From positions 62,001 to 126,000 of the forward strand of contig WGNB01000010.1 of the NCBI GenBank assembly GCA_016124795.1: a stretch of 64,000 nucleotides of DNA, in the 5' to 3' direction. Positions 17,270 to 25,532 of the stretch are shown here, one piece after another (the first letter of the stretch is position 1; every line of letters starts with the position of its first letter). The notes under the pieces were generated by a model. The model did no database searches and was not told the origin of the DNA. It was given only the letters and a program-made list of their open reading frames with translations. The translations under genes were made by a program, and so were the position numbers. The stretch is from Rhodopseudomonas sp. (GTDB lineage: Bacteria; Pseudomonadota; Alphaproteobacteria; Rhizobiales; Xanthobacteraceae).

Positions 17270-17644
17270 ATGTGGCACGAAAATGCTCGCCGGATTTTAG
17301 TGATTGTTATCGTTGTGGCGATCGCTGCAGCGTTTCAAGTGCGCTCGGTGCAGGGTTTTGGCGCGAACGATCAGGTGCAGGGTTTTGGCGCGAACGATCA
17401 GATGACCGTCACAAGTCTCAACATGCCGATGCAGGGCCAATGCGATGGCTGCGCAGGTAACGAGAAGTCGATGGCGCCATCCGCATGTTCTCCCTTCTGC
17501 TCCACGCTCGCGGCATTTATTCACCTCGGAGTCACTTACGATCCTGTTTTTTCTGAAATTGTTTCGGCAACCGCCGACACGACCGTAGCGGGACGTACGA
17601 CGCCGCCCGATCCCTACCCTCCTAGACCGACCCGCATGAGCTGA
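17270..17644 (+). CDS. Exported Cys/Met-containing small protein with duplicated segment
   Basis: A 124-residue protein with an N-terminal membrane/signal helix, a perfect nine-residue duplication (VQGFGANDQ twice), and a Cys-rich core 'MPMQGQCDGCAGNEKSMAPS' continuing 'ACSPFCSTL'. It ends in a Pro-rich tail (PPDPYPPRP). The four cysteines and nearby methionines suggest a soft-metal site. It is the first gene of the rightward copper block, ahead of a multicopper oxidase, mirroring the His/Cys-rich protein at the head of the leftward block. Confidence 0.72.
   Translation: MWHENARRILVIVIVVAIAAAFQVRSVQGFGANDQVQGFGANDQMTVTSLNMPMQGQCDGCAGNEKSMAPSACSPFCSTLAAFIHLGVTYDPVFSEIVSATADTTVAGRTTPPDPYPPRPTRMS
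17347..17400 (+). repeat. Perfect 27-bp tandem duplication inside a coding region
   Basis: Two identical 27-bp units, 17347-17373 and 17374-17400, each beginning ggtgcaggg and ending acgatca. The length is a multiple of three, so the frame is kept and the protein gains a repeated VQGFGANDQ. Perfect identity points to a recent duplication. Confidence 0.95.
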
Positions 17645-17773
17645 GATCCGCCGCCTCCGAGCGGTCGATTTCTTGGCGTGCCCGACACAAGCGTCGGGCG
17701 CGTGATCCGCGATGGTTGCATGCAGACCTAGACATGCACTCTCCCGCATTTTCCACTCATAGGGTTGTGATCG

Positions 17774-19180
17774 ATGGCTATGGATTCTGGTACGGCGATT
17801 CATCGCCGGCTCTTCCTGATGGGCGCGAGCAGTTTTGCTGCGGCGACGGCGTGGCCGGGCGGCGCGGGCGCGGCTCCCTCGCCCCAGCAGTTCCAAATAG
17901 TTGCCGGGGCCGGACGCTGGCCGCTGGTCGACACAGCACATAAGCCGACAGGTGTCTGGTGCTACGGCGGGCAAATTCCCGGCCCTGAGATCAGGGTTCG
18001 GCAGAACGAGCCCGTTCGGATCGTCGTTGAGAACAGGCTCGACGAGGACACGACCGTTCATTGGCACGGGGTGCGCCTTCCCAACACCATGGACGGCGTT
18101 CCGGGCCTGACGCAGCCGCCGATCAAGCCCGGAGATACGTTCACCTACGAGTTCACGCCGCCGGATGCGGGCACCTTCTGGTACCACCCGCACGCCGACA
18201 CTCTGCGGCAGTTGGGCCGTGGTCTTGCTGGTGTTCTCGTCGTCGAAGAGGCGAAGCCGTTTCCGGTCGACCGGGAAGTCACGTGGGTGTTGGCGGATTG
18301 GCGTCTTGCCCCTGACGCGCAGATCGTCCCCGGTTTCGGCAACGCCATGGAAGCCGCGATGGCCGGTCGGGTCGGCAACATCGTTTCGCTTAACGGCGCG
18401 CAGCGCGAAGAGGTGCCGGTGAGAGCCGGCGAGCGCATCCGCTTACGTCTGGTCAACACATCGCTCGCACGCATTATGGCGCTGCGTTTTGAGAATCATC
18501 ATCCAGTCGTCATCGCGGTCGATGGACAACCTTGCGATCCACACGAGCCCGATGGTGGCCGTTTGTTGCTCGGTCCAGCGATGCGAATCGACGTCGTCTT
18601 GGACATGCAGGGCAAACCGGGAGAGCGCTATCGGGTCGTCGACGATTTTTATCCGGATATTTCATACTGGCTCACCCATCTCGCTTATGACGATAGGGCG
18701 GCTGTCGAACCCGGTACGCCCAAACACCCGCTCGCACTTCCACGCAATCCGTTGCCTGAGCCGAACCTCGATCAGGCCGAACGCCACGTTCTCACACTGC
18801 AAGGCGGAATGATGGGTGGCGGCATGATGGGAATGGGCGGGAAAGCTGCGTGGGCCATCAACGGAAAGTCCATGACCGGCGACGGCCATGCCGGAATGCC
18901 GCCGCTTCTCACCTTGAACCTTGGACGGAGCTACGTGCTGACCATGCGGAATGAAACCGCCTGGTGGCATCCGATGCATCTGCACGGGCTCAGTTTCCGG
19001 ATATTGAGCCGCAACGGCAGGCCCGTTCCCTATCGGCAGTGGGCCGATACCGTACTCGTTGCCCCCAGGGAGACGGTGGATGTGGCGTTTGTGGCGGACA
19101 ATCCGGGCGACTGGATGCTGCATTGTCACGTCATCGATCACCAGATGTCCGGCCTTATGACGGTGCTGCGTATCGCCTGA
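17774..19180 (+). CDS. Multicopper oxidase (CueO/CopA-like)
   Basis: A 468-residue three-domain oxidase with a Tat-like signal (HRRLFLMGASSFAAATAW). The four ligand blocks are 'TVHWHGVRLPNTMDG', 'FWYHPHADT', 'HPMHLHGLSF' and 'LHCHVIDHQMSGLM'. A Met/Gly insert 'GGMMGGGMMGMGG' sits before the last domain, as in copper-tolerance oxidases. It should oxidise Cu(I) in the periplasm and is the second full-length oxidase in the region. It is followed after 31 nt by the DUF411 gene in what appears to be a single rightward operon. Confidence 0.92.
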   Translation: MAMDSGTAIHRRLFLMGASSFAAATAWPGGAGAAPSPQQFQIVAGAGRWPLVDTAHKPTGVWCYGGQIPGPEIRVRQNEPVRIVVENRLDEDTTVHWHGVRLPNTMDGVPGLTQPPIKPGDTFTYEFTPPDAGTFWYHPHADTLRQLGRGLAGVLVVEEAKPFPVDREVTWVLADWRLAPDAQIVPGFGNAMEAAMAGRVGNIVSLNGAQREEVPVRAGERIRLRLVNTSLARIMALRFENHHPVVIAVDGQPCDPHEPDGGRLLLGPAMRIDVVLDMQGKPGERYRVVDDFYPDISYWLTHLAYDDRAAVEPGTPKHPLALPRNPLPEPNLDQAERHVLTLQGGMMGGGMMGMGGKAAWAINGKSMTGDGHAGMPPLLTLNLGRSYVLTMRNETAWWHPMHLHGLSFRILSRNGRPVPYRQWADTVLVAPRETVDVAFVADNPGDWMLHCHVIDHQMSGLMTVLRIA

Positions 19181-19211
19181 AGCCCCTTTTCAAAACCAGA
19201 GGAGACCAAAA

Positions 19212-19655
19212 ATGCTGCGTCGAACTTTCTGCCTTTATGCCGCGCTTACCGTCGTCGCCTTTCCATTGCCGGCGGCGGCCGAGCCGATTCATGCGACCTT
19301 GTTCAAGAACCCGCAGTGCTCCTGTTGCGAGGGTTACTCCTCCTATCTGCGTGAAAATGGATTTGTAGTGGACGTCAAGCCGACCAACGACCTTACCGAA
19401 ATCAGCCGGAAGGCCGGCGTGCCGGAGGACGTCCAAGGCTGCCATACGATGTTCGTAGATGGGTACGTCGTCGATGGTCACGTACCGGTCAACGTGATCC
19501 GCAGACTTTTGACCGAGCGTCCGCCTGTCGCAGGCATCACGCTTCCGGGCATGCCCATGGGCTCGCCGGGCATGGGAGGCACCAAAAGTTCCGCGTTCAC
19601 GATCTACTCCGTGACGAAGGACGGTGCCGTGCCCAAAGTGTATGCCACGGAGTGA
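19212..19655 (+). CDS. DUF411 metal-binding protein
   Basis: A 147-residue exported protein with a signal peptide (ending PAAAEP) and the DUF411 pattern: 'FKNPQCSCCEGYSSYL', then 'GVPEDVQGCHTMFVDGYVVD' and 'GHVPVNVIRRLLTERP', ending with a Met/Gly-rich 'LPGMPMGSPGMGG'. DUF411 proteins recur in copper and silver resistance loci and probably bind metal through the CSCC cysteines. The gene is followed after 7 nt by a thioredoxin-fold gene, suggesting that the cysteines are kept reduced by that partner. Confidence 0.9.
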   Translation: MLRRTFCLYAALTVVAFPLPAAAEPIHATLFKNPQCSCCEGYSSYLRENGFVVDVKPTNDLTEISRKAGVPEDVQGCHTMFVDGYVVDGHVPVNVIRRLLTERPPVAGITLPGMPMGSPGMGGTKSSAFTIYSVTKDGAVPKVYATE

Positions 19656-19662
19656 CGGCGTG

Positions 19663-20232
19663 ATGACGACCGTCGATTCCACGGCAACCGCATCGCGCCG
19701 AAGCCGGCTGCGTTATCTGGCGCCGCTCGTGGTGTTCGCCGGTTTGGCGATCGTGCTTGGCTGGGAGCTGACCCACGATCCGCGCAATATTCCGTCGACT
19801 TTGGTCGGGAAGCCGGTGCCCTCCTTCAGCTTGCCGCCGGTCAGGGGGCGAATTCTCGGATTGTCGGACGCCGACCTCAAGGGCGAGGTCTCGCTTGTTA
19901 ACGTCTTTGCGTCCTGGTGCGTGGCGTGTCGCGAAGAACATCCACTCCTGCTGAAGATGAAGTCCGACGGCGTCGTGCCGATCCACGGATTGAATTACAA
20001 GGACACGCCGGACAACGCCGCGCGATGGCTTAACTCCTTTGGCGACCCTTACACGCGCACCGGCGCCGATCTCAATGGTCGTGTCGCGATTGACTGGGGA
20101 GTCTATGGCGTCCCGGAAACCTTCGTCATCGGTAAAGACGGTCGCATTGTCTACAAACACATCGGGCCACTGAGCCAAGAGGCTCTAGATCGCATCATCC
20201 TTCCACTGATCAGGGACCTTACGAAGCCATGA
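19663..20232 (+). CDS. CcmG/DsbE-type thiol-disulfide oxidoreductase
   Basis: A 189-residue membrane-anchored thioredoxin-fold protein: anchor at residues about 17-36, then 'VGKPVPSFSLPPV', active site 'FASWCVACREEHP', and 'YGVPETFVIGKDGRIVYKH'. The cis-proline (GVPET) is in place. Its layout matches DsbE/CcmG, which reduce apocytochrome or metallochaperone cysteines. The start at 19663 is chosen because earlier in-frame codons overlap the DUF411 gene. Its end overlaps the next gene by 4 nt (ATGA), so they are coupled. Confidence 0.9.
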   Translation: MTTVDSTATASRRSRLRYLAPLVVFAGLAIVLGWELTHDPRNIPSTLVGKPVPSFSLPPVRGRILGLSDADLKGEVSLVNVFASWCVACREEHPLLLKMKSDGVVPIHGLNYKDTPDNAARWLNSFGDPYTRTGADLNGRVAIDWGVYGVPETFVIGKDGRIVYKHIGPLSQEALDRIILPLIRDLTKP

Positions 20233-20894
20233 ATCCCTTCTTTTCCCTCAGCCTTAACTACTCGCGCTTCGTGGCAGCGCTCGTGGTCGTCGTCTCCGTT
20301 GCGGCGACCGGATCGTTTTCTGTCGCGCAAGACGCAATGAGAAACCTTGTTCTTCATGCGTCGCCGAAGCCCGTTGCGCAATTGAGCTTCGGGGACGCGC
20401 AAGGCCTGCCGCAACACCTTACCGACTATAGGGGCAAGGTCGCCCTGCTCAATGTCTGGGCGACGTGGTGCGTGCCGTGCCGTCACGAAATGCCGGCGCT
20501 CGACCGTTTGCAGGCAGCTTTGGGCGGCGCAGAATTCGCAGTGTTGCCGATCTCGATCGACCGGGGCGGGAAAGATGTAGTGAGTAAATTCTACACAGAG
20601 GTGGGCATTCATAATCTCGGCATGTACCTCGACAGTGCCGGCAAGGCAACGCGCGAATTGGGCGTTTTCGGACTCCCGACGACGCTCCTGCTCGACCGAG
20701 AAGGACGCGAAATCGCGCGCCTGATCGGGCCCGCCGAATGGGACGCGCCTGGGACTGTTGCGTTCATCAAATGCGTTATTTCGAGAGACAAGACGGCGCG
20801 ATCGTCAAAAGAACCGGAATCGGCGGAGACGTCTTCTTGCGGCAAGCACGGCGACGTTCCGACAAGCGGCCCACCCGGCATCAACAAAACATGA
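20229..20894 (+). CDS. TlpA-like thioredoxin-fold protein
   Basis: A 221-residue exported thioredoxin-fold protein: signal peptide, then 'LTDYRGKVALLNVWATWCVP' with active site WCVPC, and 'GVFGLPTTLLLDREGREIAR'. TlpA proteins act as periplasmic thiol reductants, for example for Sco1/CuA assembly. The C-terminal 45 residues extend beyond the usual end and look disordered (SSKEPESAETSSCGKHGD), with one extra cysteine. The gene overlaps the preceding DsbE-like gene by 4 nt. Confidence 0.9.
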   Translation: MNPFFSLSLNYSRFVAALVVVVSVAATGSFSVAQDAMRNLVLHASPKPVAQLSFGDAQGLPQHLTDYRGKVALLNVWATWCVPCRHEMPALDRLQAALGGAEFAVLPISIDRGGKDVVSKFYTEVGIHNLGMYLDSAGKATRELGVFGLPTTLLLDREGREIARLIGPAEWDAPGTVAFIKCVISRDKTARSSKEPESAETSSCGKHGDVPTSGPPGINKT

Positions 20895-20907
20895 TGGAGA
20901 ACCACAT

Positions 20908-21294
20908 ATGACCACGCCTCACGCCTCCGCGACGGCCGAGCCTTCGCTCGGGCACGAAATGCTTTATGCAGCCCGATACTATCTTGGAAGTCCATTGGGG
21001 CTTCTCGCGCTCGGTGGCTTGGCGATCGCAGTAGGTCTTTACTTCGGTGGCTGGGGCTGGCTGGTCGCCGCCGGCCTGGCGCCCATCGTTCTCAGCACAT
21101 TGCCCTGCCTCGTCATGTGCGTGTTCGGCGTGTGCACGATGTGCAAATCCCGTAAAACCCAGTCCGAAGAATCGGACGCCGTAGCGGACCCGATGACGTT
21201 ACCGATCACTCTCGTCGACACGAAGGCGGGCCAATTGACGGTGAATCGGTCAAGCTACTGTGACAGCACGATTCGGCCAAAGGCGTCGCCATGA
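20908..21294 (+). CDS. Small membrane protein with cytosol-edge cysteines
   Basis: A 128-residue protein with two hydrophobic segments (SPLGLLALGGLAIAVGLYFG and 'WLVAAGLAPIVLSTLPCLVM') followed by 'CVFGVCTMCKSRK'. Four cysteines cluster at the end of the second helix, so metal or thiol chemistry is likely. The start at 20908 has GGAG upstream, and 13 nt separate it from the TlpA-like gene, so it is in the same operon. I do not recognise a named family. Confidence 0.7.
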   Translation: MTTPHASATAEPSLGHEMLYAARYYLGSPLGLLALGGLAIAVGLYFGGWGWLVAAGLAPIVLSTLPCLVMCVFGVCTMCKSRKTQSEESDAVADPMTLPITLVDTKAGQLTVNRSSYCDSTIRPKASP

Positions 21295-21424
21295 AACGAC
21301 ACGCCGACGGCGCAATGTCACTATTGCGAAAGGTCGTTCTCGGACTGCTGCTAACGCCGACAACTTCCATTGGCGTCCGCGTATTCACTCAAGGAGCTCG
21401 AAGAGTCTCCCGAAGCGGGTGCAA

Positions 21425-22219
21425 ATGATGAAACCGAAAAGGATCGCGGACCTGCTTTTAGAACGGTACCGGCAGGACGGAGCGGTTGGCATTTTCAGGC
21501 AGATCATTTCTCGGGCGCTGTATTTTGCGCATTGGAGACTGCACGACGTTCGAAGGGACCGACGTGAGACGCACCAGACGTCTCCGTTTTATGTCGTGAA
21601 CGAGGAGGAGTTATTGGGTTCGGTGCCGGCCGAAAGGGAGCGGGTCTATAGGCCGTTTCCGAGGCTGACGTTCCGGTGGTCCGTCGATTCTCTGGGCATA
21701 GAGCCCGCCGAATTCACCTTTGTCGATGTGGGGTCTGGCCGCGGCCGCATACTTTTAGCCGCGGCAGAACTCGGATTTCGGAAAGTTTTAGGTCTAGAGT
21801 ATGCACGAACCCTCCACGAGGAGGCTTGCCGGAATATCGCCGATTACCCTCAGGAGAGACTGTCGACCGACGAGATAGCGTCGCTCCATGTCGATGCGAA
21901 GGAGTACGAATTTCCGCCCGGAAATCTGGTCGCATTCTTCTTCAATCCGTTTAAGGGACACGCGCTCGACAAGGTCGTGCGCGAGCTGATTGAATCAAGT
22001 CGCCGGTCCGATCGTATGGCCTACATAATTTATGCCGCCGACGGCGGAAAGCCTCCCTTCAGGAACGAAGCAGAGCTAGAGCATTTTAAGTTGGGATTTT
22101 CGGACAGGCTCAAGCTCCGCACTTTATCGCCTTTTCCCGTCGACATTTACAGGATCGACATCTCCGCCGAACCGGAGAATTCTGCTGCAGGCTCTATCAT
22201 CTGCCGAAGCGGTCTTTGA
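21425..22219 (+). CDS. Class I SAM-dependent methyltransferase
   Basis: A 264-residue protein. A Rossmann-like methyltransferase core starts at about residue 98 with motif I 'FTFVDVGSGRGRILLAAAEL', followed by 'KVLGLEYARTLHEEACRNI' and a post-core 'AFFFNPFKG', the acidic/NP-type catalytic loop region. The substrate is unknown. The start is uncertain: ATG at 21425 or 21428, or GTG at 21419; none has a strong ribosome-binding site close by. The link to the copper genes is only positional. Confidence 0.75.
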   Translation: MMKPKRIADLLLERYRQDGAVGIFRQIISRALYFAHWRLHDVRRDRRETHQTSPFYVVNEEELLGSVPAERERVYRPFPRLTFRWSVDSLGIEPAEFTFVDVGSGRGRILLAAAELGFRKVLGLEYARTLHEEACRNIADYPQERLSTDEIASLHVDAKEYEFPPGNLVAFFFNPFKGHALDKVVRELIESSRRSDRMAYIIYAADGGKPPFRNEAELEHFKLGFSDRLKLRTLSPFPVDIYRIDISAEPENSAAGSIICRSGL

Positions 22220-22280
22220 GGTTTCCATCGGCGCGGTCTAACGACGGATAGAATCCGCGCCTGGAGGCCAAAAATGAAGT

Positions 22281-23029
22281 TCAGTATAGCACTTTTCCCA
22301 AAGTCCAAAGTGCGATGGCGACCATCATGATGTTTTCTGTAAGAGAGACGAACCCGAGAGGCACCTTGCTGCTCCCGCCCACGCATGCGCACTTGATCTC
22401 TCGGTGCTGAACGTAGACCGCATAGAATACTGATACCGCGCCTACGCTACCGATGAAGAAGGCGATCGGCACTGACAACCACTTTAGGACGCCGGCAATC
22501 ATGAGAACCCCCGCCAGTCCTTCCGCGAACGGATATATGTACGAATACGGGATCCACCTTTTGGCCAGAAGATCGTAGTTCAGAAACATGGTCGAAAACG
22601 ATTCTACATCCTGCAGTTTCAGCATCGCGAGGGCGCACATGCTGAACGCGACGAACCATTCAATCGTACGGACGGAAAATGGCGTCCCGTAGATGGCCAC
22701 GCTGGCCGCCGCCGACATCAGAGCAGTGATCGCGAACAGCATGATAACAGGCATGTAGCTGAGACCACCTTCTGATTTAGACCGCCCGAAATATCTCTTG
22801 AGATCGTCGTACCCGCCGATCCTGTTCCCTCCGAGAAATGTTTGCGGAGTTGTGTCCACATTTTGATCGGCGAGGAACGCATCCGTCTCGGGGCGGGTCT
22901 GGAGCCACCGATCGTCGACTTGGAAACCTTCTCTCTCCAGAAGATATTTTGACTTAGCCCATAGGGGCAAACGTGCTTGTCCATCACCATTCTGTAGAGA
23001 ACAGCCGATTTTGAAACTGTATTTTCCAC
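22281..23029 (-). pseudogene. Glutaredoxin-MauE/DoxX fusion membrane protein, frameshifted
   Basis: Two adjoining minus-strand frames make one protein. The first gives the start GTG at 23029 (AGGAGAGG upstream) and the glutaredoxin opening 'AVLYRMVMDKHVCPYGL'. After a one-base loss near 22954-22958 the second continues 'KSKYLLEREGFQVDD', 'ETDAFLADQNVDTTPQTFLG' and 'GGYDDLKRYF', then four membrane helices of MauE/DoxX type with 'IKCACVGG'. The intact protein would be a membrane thiol-redox protein. The break removes the active-site Cys segment from the rest. It may be a real mutation or a sequencing error. Confidence 0.75.
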
Positions 23030-23179
23030 GTGCCTCTCCTGCATGATCGGGCGTCGGGATGCGTAGTGGAAACGCTTGGGGCTCTTGGCGGATCCAATAC
23101 AGACAGCTGCGAAGGGAACTTTTTCACCTACAGGGAATTGTTCGAGCGACATCCTCAATTGGAACCGGCTTGAGGTCAG

Positions 23180-23614
23180 ATGATCTACCGAATTTCTGAC
23201 GAGGCGCGAAATTTCATCTCGTTGATCATAGCTGTATCCTATTTGCTTTATGCGCATGCGGCATTTGCTGCACCTTTTCATTCTATTACACACTGCCGCG
23301 GCGAGGAAATCATACACGTCCACATGAAGCTGGCGACGAACGGCGGCGCCGCCCATCGCTTCTTTAAGAGTCAGGCCGACGGTCAGCATCTAGAAGGCCC
23401 AGGGGCAATGAACACGGTCGTTTCGACTGACTTCAGCGATGCACTTCGAGGAGCCGATGGCAACCGTTGCTGTGCGGCCAACGTCGGCGTCTTGCCGACC
23501 CAAATTCAATTCTACCCCACGACGGCAACTCAGGAGGCTCTTCTGAGCCACTACGGTGGTTCAACGCTGAAGGGCCACGTGCTCGGTGGGCCATTTGAGC
23601 CTCCAAGACGCTGA
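23180..23614 (+). CDS. Exported small protein with His and Cys groups
   Basis: A 144-residue protein with a signal peptide (LIIAVSYLLYAHAAFAAP), an early 'FHSITHCRGEEIIHVHMK', a 'GNRCCAANVGVLP' segment and a basic tail. His and Cys groups separated by a flexible middle recall the other small exported proteins of this region (16610, 24626), and a metal-binding periplasmic role is inferred. The ATG at 23180 has GAGG 5 nt upstream. It diverges from the frameshifted glutaredoxin gene. Confidence 0.65.
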   Translation: MIYRISDEARNFISLIIAVSYLLYAHAAFAAPFHSITHCRGEEIIHVHMKLATNGGAAHRFFKSQADGQHLEGPGAMNTVVSTDFSDALRGADGNRCCAANVGVLPTQIQFYPTTATQEALLSHYGGSTLKGHVLGGPFEPPRR

Positions 23615-23746
23615 CCGGTTGAATATTGGGTTGCATGAGCGGCCGCGGCCGCCTGGAACGAAAATCCAACACGGACTGTCCGCGCACACCCATATGGGTC
23701 GTCTCGACGGCGCTTCCGCGACAGTCATCTGAATCGGAGAAGAAAA

Positions 23747-24241
23747 ATGTCTTATATGCGCTTTTTTGCGATGATCACGGTTTCGACTTTCGTGATGTTT
23801 GGACTGATGTACCTCAACACCTTCGCATTCGATCACGTCACCTTCAGTCAAACCCGGTCTTGGATGGCGCTCGTCATGGGTGCGGTCATGGCGATGATTA
23901 TGCTCGGTTTCATGTGGCCGATGTACAAGAGCAATCGGACCAACGTGGCCGTGATTGCCGCCAGCGTCGCGGTATTCGTCGTATCGTTGTGGCTGGTTCG
24001 TAGCCAAGAAACCGTAGGGGACGTGAGTTACATGAAGGCTATGATTCCTCATCACTCCATTGCCATCATGACGAGTGCGCGCGCTCATATCCGCGATCCC
24101 CGGGTCCGGAAACTTGCGGACGGCATTATCGAAGCCCAGGTTCGCGAAATCAAAGAAATGAAAGCACTGATAGCCGATCTGGAGACCCGGCCTGTGCCGG
24201 CAGACGCACGAGACCTGCCGCCGGGCGTCAGCACACAATAG
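23747..24241 (+). CDS. DUF305 family membrane-anchored protein
   Basis: A 164-residue protein with three predicted membrane segments and a C-terminal half carrying the DUF305 signature 'YMKAMIPHHSIAIMTS' followed by 'RVRKLADGIIEAQVREIKEM'. The HH pair and Met residues make a likely metal site (ferritin-like fold in the family). DUF305 proteins are frequent in copper loci. GGAG lies upstream of the start. A hairpin (24291-24320) lies 50 nt beyond the stop. Confidence 0.88.
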   Translation: MSYMRFFAMITVSTFVMFGLMYLNTFAFDHVTFSQTRSWMALVMGAVMAMIMLGFMWPMYKSNRTNVAVIAASVAVFVVSLWLVRSQETVGDVSYMKAMIPHHSIAIMTSARAHIRDPRVRKLADGIIEAQVREIKEMKALIADLETRPVPADARDLPPGVSTQ

Positions 24242-24625
24242 CCGATAACGATAATACAGAAACGCGCTAGACGAAAAAATCGAAACAGAGACACCTTGCC
24301 TAATATTACGGGCAAGGTGTTCATCTCGGCAGTATTGTTGCGCTTTAGTCTGGACCTGGGATTAAGCAGGCATTGATTCTATAGTTTGACCGGCGCAGAG
24401 CCACATTAGCTTATCTCAATAGATGAGTGTTAAATTAATAATTTCCGTCACATGCCGCTGCAACGCAGAAATCGAAAATCCTTGGGAATTCAGCCGGCTG
24501 GCGGCAAAAGATTGTTCCGAATTTTACGATATGGGAGAGACGCTTTTGACTTAGCTCAATATGGCCGTGGCCGAAATAAGAGAACAATTTGACTGTTCGG
24601 AATTGTTCGTCGGGACATCATTTGC
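24242..24625. other. Intergenic region, AT-richer, with one hairpin
   Basis: About 380 bp hold no convincing gene. The left part contains the perfect hairpin at 24291-24320; the remainder is AT-richer than its surroundings and precedes the exported His/Cys protein gene, whose promoter it should hold. Confidence 0.5.
24291..24320. terminator. Perfect 10-bp hairpin after the DUF305 gene
   Basis: Arms acaccttgcc and ggcaaggtgt around a 10-base loop (taatattacg). It ends the DUF305 transcription unit by position. There is no strong T run after it (ttcatctc), so termination may be weak or Rho-assisted. Confidence 0.6.
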
Positions 24626-24994
24626 ATGTATCGCTTGGGCATATGGCTGATCGCGTTTGCCCTCGTATTCAACGGGGTAGCGGCCTATTGCATGGACGAT
24701 CATCCGGGCCCGACGGCGAACGTTCAGGGCCATCACGATAAGCTAGCCGGTGACGATTGCGATATTCAGCGCGGCGACACGACGCCTAGGATCTCGGACT
24801 GCGGCGCAAGCGACCATCGCACACACAATCATCTCAAGTGCTGCGGCATCTGCAATGTCGCCAGCCTGATTTCCGGCGTCCGCGGTGTCTTGGTCCCTTA
24901 TTCATATGCGGCCGTCTCCTTTCGGACGGTGCCCCACAAACTTGTCGGCCATTTAGTGCGGCTCGATCCACACATCCCCAAGTCTTCGGTCTGA
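24626..24994 (+). CDS. Exported His/Cys protein, relative of the 16610-16996 product
   Basis: A 122-residue protein with a signal peptide (LIAFALVFNGVAAYC), a flexible middle with His (GHHDK) and Asp residues, then 'HRTHNHLKCCGICN' and a C-terminal 'VRLDPHIPKSSV'. The H..KCC element and the xDPxIPKxxV end recur in the 16610-16996 protein. Three cysteines with neighbouring histidines suggest periplasmic soft-metal binding. The two genes head separate transcription units in the copper region. Confidence 0.7.
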   Translation: MYRLGIWLIAFALVFNGVAAYCMDDHPGPTANVQGHHDKLAGDDCDIQRGDTTPRISDCGASDHRTHNHLKCCGICNVASLISGVRGVLVPYSYAAVSFRTVPHKLVGHLVRLDPHIPKSSV

Positions 24995-25139
24995 ATTGTC
25001 CGCATCGTCCATTCGATGCGGCTGACGGCGCTTGCCCGCGCATTGCGAAAGGGCAGCCCTCGGTCTTTGGAATTCGAAACGAAGTTCCATTCAGTGCGCG
25101 TGGCCGACAATGGCAGCGCGAAACATGAGGACATTCACA

Positions 25140-25454
25140 ATGCACAAGACTTTCTTGATCGCGATTGCCGCGTTGACGCTTGGCAATAGCGTTTCATCGC
25201 AAGCTCAAACTTACTACGGCCCCGGCATGGGTGGCTATGGCGGTGGCTACATGATGGGTCCGGGCTATGGCGGCGGTTACATGATGGGCCCTGGCTACGG
25301 CGACGGATATGGGCACGGACCCGGCATGATGTACGGCTACGGTCCTGACGGTCGCAGCTATCGCGGCGGCCAAGCCTATCGCGGCAAGCGCCTGTGCTGG
25401 CATGAGACCGATGCCGACAAAAACACCGGCTACTACGAACCCTGCCGTAACTGA
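25140..25454 (+). CDS. Exported Gly/Tyr/Met-rich repeat protein
   Basis: A 104-residue protein with a signal peptide (ending SSQAQT) and repeated units of the type GGGYMMGPGY, then 'KRLCWHETDADKNTGYYEPC', a two-Cys tail. GAGGA lies 8 nt upstream of the ATG at 25140. The repeats are low-complexity and rich in Met and Tyr, compatible with weak copper binding in the periplasm. It is followed by a longer protein of the same kind (25533-26120). Confidence 0.75.
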   Translation: MHKTFLIAIAALTLGNSVSSQAQTYYGPGMGGYGGGYMMGPGYGGGYMMGPGYGDGYGHGPGMMYGYGPDGRSYRGGQAYRGKRLCWHETDADKNTGYYEPCRN

Positions 25455-25532
25455 CCGGCAGGACGTTGAACCGACCACGCGCCACTTCGGCGCTAACACA
25501 ACATAGACAGATTGAAATCAAGGAGACGCGCT

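Noticed and set aside
21260-21424. Upstream extension of the methyltransferase by 55 residues
   Set aside because: The extension overlaps the preceding gene, is Arg/Ser-rich without pattern, and relatives begin near the MKPKRIADLL segment by typical family length.
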